Shown: positions 6,603 to 7,265 of the stretch, piece after piece | How the letters are laid out: every line of letters starts with the position of its first letter | How positions within the stretch are numbered: position 1 is the first letter of the stretch | NCBI GenBank assembly: GCA_027064665.1 | Contig: JAMOPH010000361.1 | Location: forward strand, 1-7,265 | Length of the DNA stretch: 7,265 bases | DNA from: a bacterium | Lineage (GTDB): Bacteria > UBP14 > UBA6098 > B30-G16 | Reading direction: 5' to 3' | The notes under the pieces: generated by a model | Told to the model about the DNA's origin: nothing | Seen by the model: only the letters and a program-made list of their open reading frames with translations | Databases searched by the model: none | Program-made: the position numbers and the translations under genes

Positions 6603-7265
6603 CTATTTTTTCAAAAGTTTTGCGTAGGGGTCCCAGGTCACCTTCCCCAGTTTTCGCTTGATTTCAAGAGTTTTCTCCACCGAAAGTTTTGTCAAGTCGT
6701 CCTGCGTTACCACCTTTTTAGTTCCGTCCGGGGTTATTATCCCCACCCTTTCGGTGCAGCAGTAGCACGGGTCAATTGAGGCGGTAATCAGCGTGACATC
6801 GGCGATATGCGCACCGGGGCAGGTAGCCTTGAAAGTCGGCAGGTTGTTGTAGGTCGGGGCGCGCACCTTGTGCCTGACAGGATAGTTCCGCCCGTCAGAG
6901 CGCATATAGTGGAACACCTCGCCCCGAGGCGCCTCGTAGTGTCCACAGCCCTCGCCCGGCGGGATTTCCTTAACTCCGGCATCAATCTCGCCGTCGGGCA
7001 TATTCTCAATGCACCAGCGGATAATCTTTATGGACTCAAGTATTTCCAGAATCCTGCAGGCGGCTTTGGCGAACACATCGCCATCCTGCAGAACAACGAC
7101 TTTCCACACGCCCTCGTTGTAGGACTGCTCATAGGCGTCAAAGGGGTCGTCCCGGCGGACATCGTGGTCAACTCCCGACGGTCTGGATGTGGGACCGACA
7201 GCGGAATACTGGATTGCGTCCTCGTAGGTCAGCACACCAACTCCCTTGAGCCTTTTGTGCATTAC
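6603..7265 (-). CDS. mbhL: Group 4 [NiFe]-hydrogenase catalytic large subunit, C-terminal part (5' end cut by window edge)
   Basis: This is the C-terminal 220 residues of a [NiFe]-hydrogenase large subunit of the energy-converting group 4 (MbhL/HycE/EchE, homologous to NuoD). The frame is open to the window edge, so the ATG at 7262-7260 is probably internal. Numbering from that Met, visible family landmarks are AVGPTSRPSGV (residues 21-31) followed by DVRRDDP, EAPRGEVFHY (about 109-118), RAPTYNNL (about 133-140), GAHIADV, and the L2 nickel-ligand motif DPCYCCTER (164-172). Cys166 and Cys169 would bind the NiFe centre; Cys168 is an additional cysteine inside the motif. About 47 residues follow Arg172, which resembles the HycE-type tail removed by a maturation endopeptidase (inference). 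The L1 CxxC motif and any NuoC-like domain lie outside the window. The antiporter gene follows after 18 bases. The enzyme would reduce protons or oxidise H2 on the cytoplasmic side. The family is certain; the exact subgroup is not. Confidence 0.93.
   Translation of the reverse strand, partial: VMHKRLKGVGVLTYEDAIQYSAVGPTSRPSGVDHDVRRDDPFDAYEQSYNEGVWKVVVLQDGDVFAKAACRILEILESIKIIRWCIENMPDGEIDAGVKEIPPGEGCGHYEAPRGEVFHYMRSDGRNYPVRHKVRAPTYNNLPTFKATCPGAHIADVTLITASIDPCYCCTERVGIITPDGTKKVVTQDDLTKLSVEKTLEIKRKLGKVTWDPYAKLLKK

Noticed and set aside
7260..7262. ATG near the right edge as the true start of the hydrogenase gene
   Set aside because: The frame stays open to the edge, and the sequence from this codon begins in the middle of the large-subunit fold, lacking the L1 CxxC half that every family member has.

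Overview
The window is a single unbroken minus-strand operon segment. Ten tightly packed genes, read from right to left, encode most of a membrane-bound, ion-translocating respiratory complex of the group 4 [NiFe]-hydrogenase / Mrp-antiporter kind (the Mbh, Mbx/MBS and formate-hydrogenlyase relatives of complex I). Both edge genes are cut by the window. No gene-free stretch exceeds about 30 bases, and I see no RNA gene, mobile element, CRISPR array, promoter or terminator.

Layout in order of transcription: the C-terminal part of the catalytic [NiFe] large subunit (7265-6603); a 636-residue NuoL/MrpA-N-type antiporter-like subunit (6584-4674); a fused MbhD-MbhE protein equivalent to the C-terminal end of MrpA (4649-4089); then MnhB (4071-3592), MnhC (3590-3240), MnhD (3210-1732), MnhE (1728-1243), MnhF (1246-989) and MnhG (976-641); and finally a HycF/MbhN-type 2[4Fe-4S] protein with an extra four-cysteine C-terminal element, starting at a TTG codon (610) and running off the left edge. 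Spacers range from a 4-base overlap to 30 bases. Nearly every start has an AGGAGG-like ribosome binding site, several of them built into the last codons or stop of the gene before.

How the parts work together (inference from family knowledge): electrons from a low-potential donor, probably reduced ferredoxin or formate, pass through the iron-sulfur protein and a small subunit not in this window to the NiFe site, where protons are reduced to H2 or the reverse occurs. The energy is stored by two full antiporter-like subunits plus the MnhB/C/E/F/G and MbhDE membrane arm as a proton or sodium gradient. The antiporter genes stand in the canonical mrpABCDEFG order, with MrpA split at its natural domain boundary, and are placed between the catalytic subunit and the electron-input subunit. 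The small (NuoB-like) subunit, the NuoH-like subunit and the NuoC-like domain are not seen and presumably lie outside the window.

Organism: an anaerobe with mid-range GC content (about half G+C by eye, with one AT-richer stretch inside mnhD). Strong Shine-Dalgarno sites and the HycF-type tail make a bacterium more likely than an archaeon, but the sequence does not allow naming a lineage.
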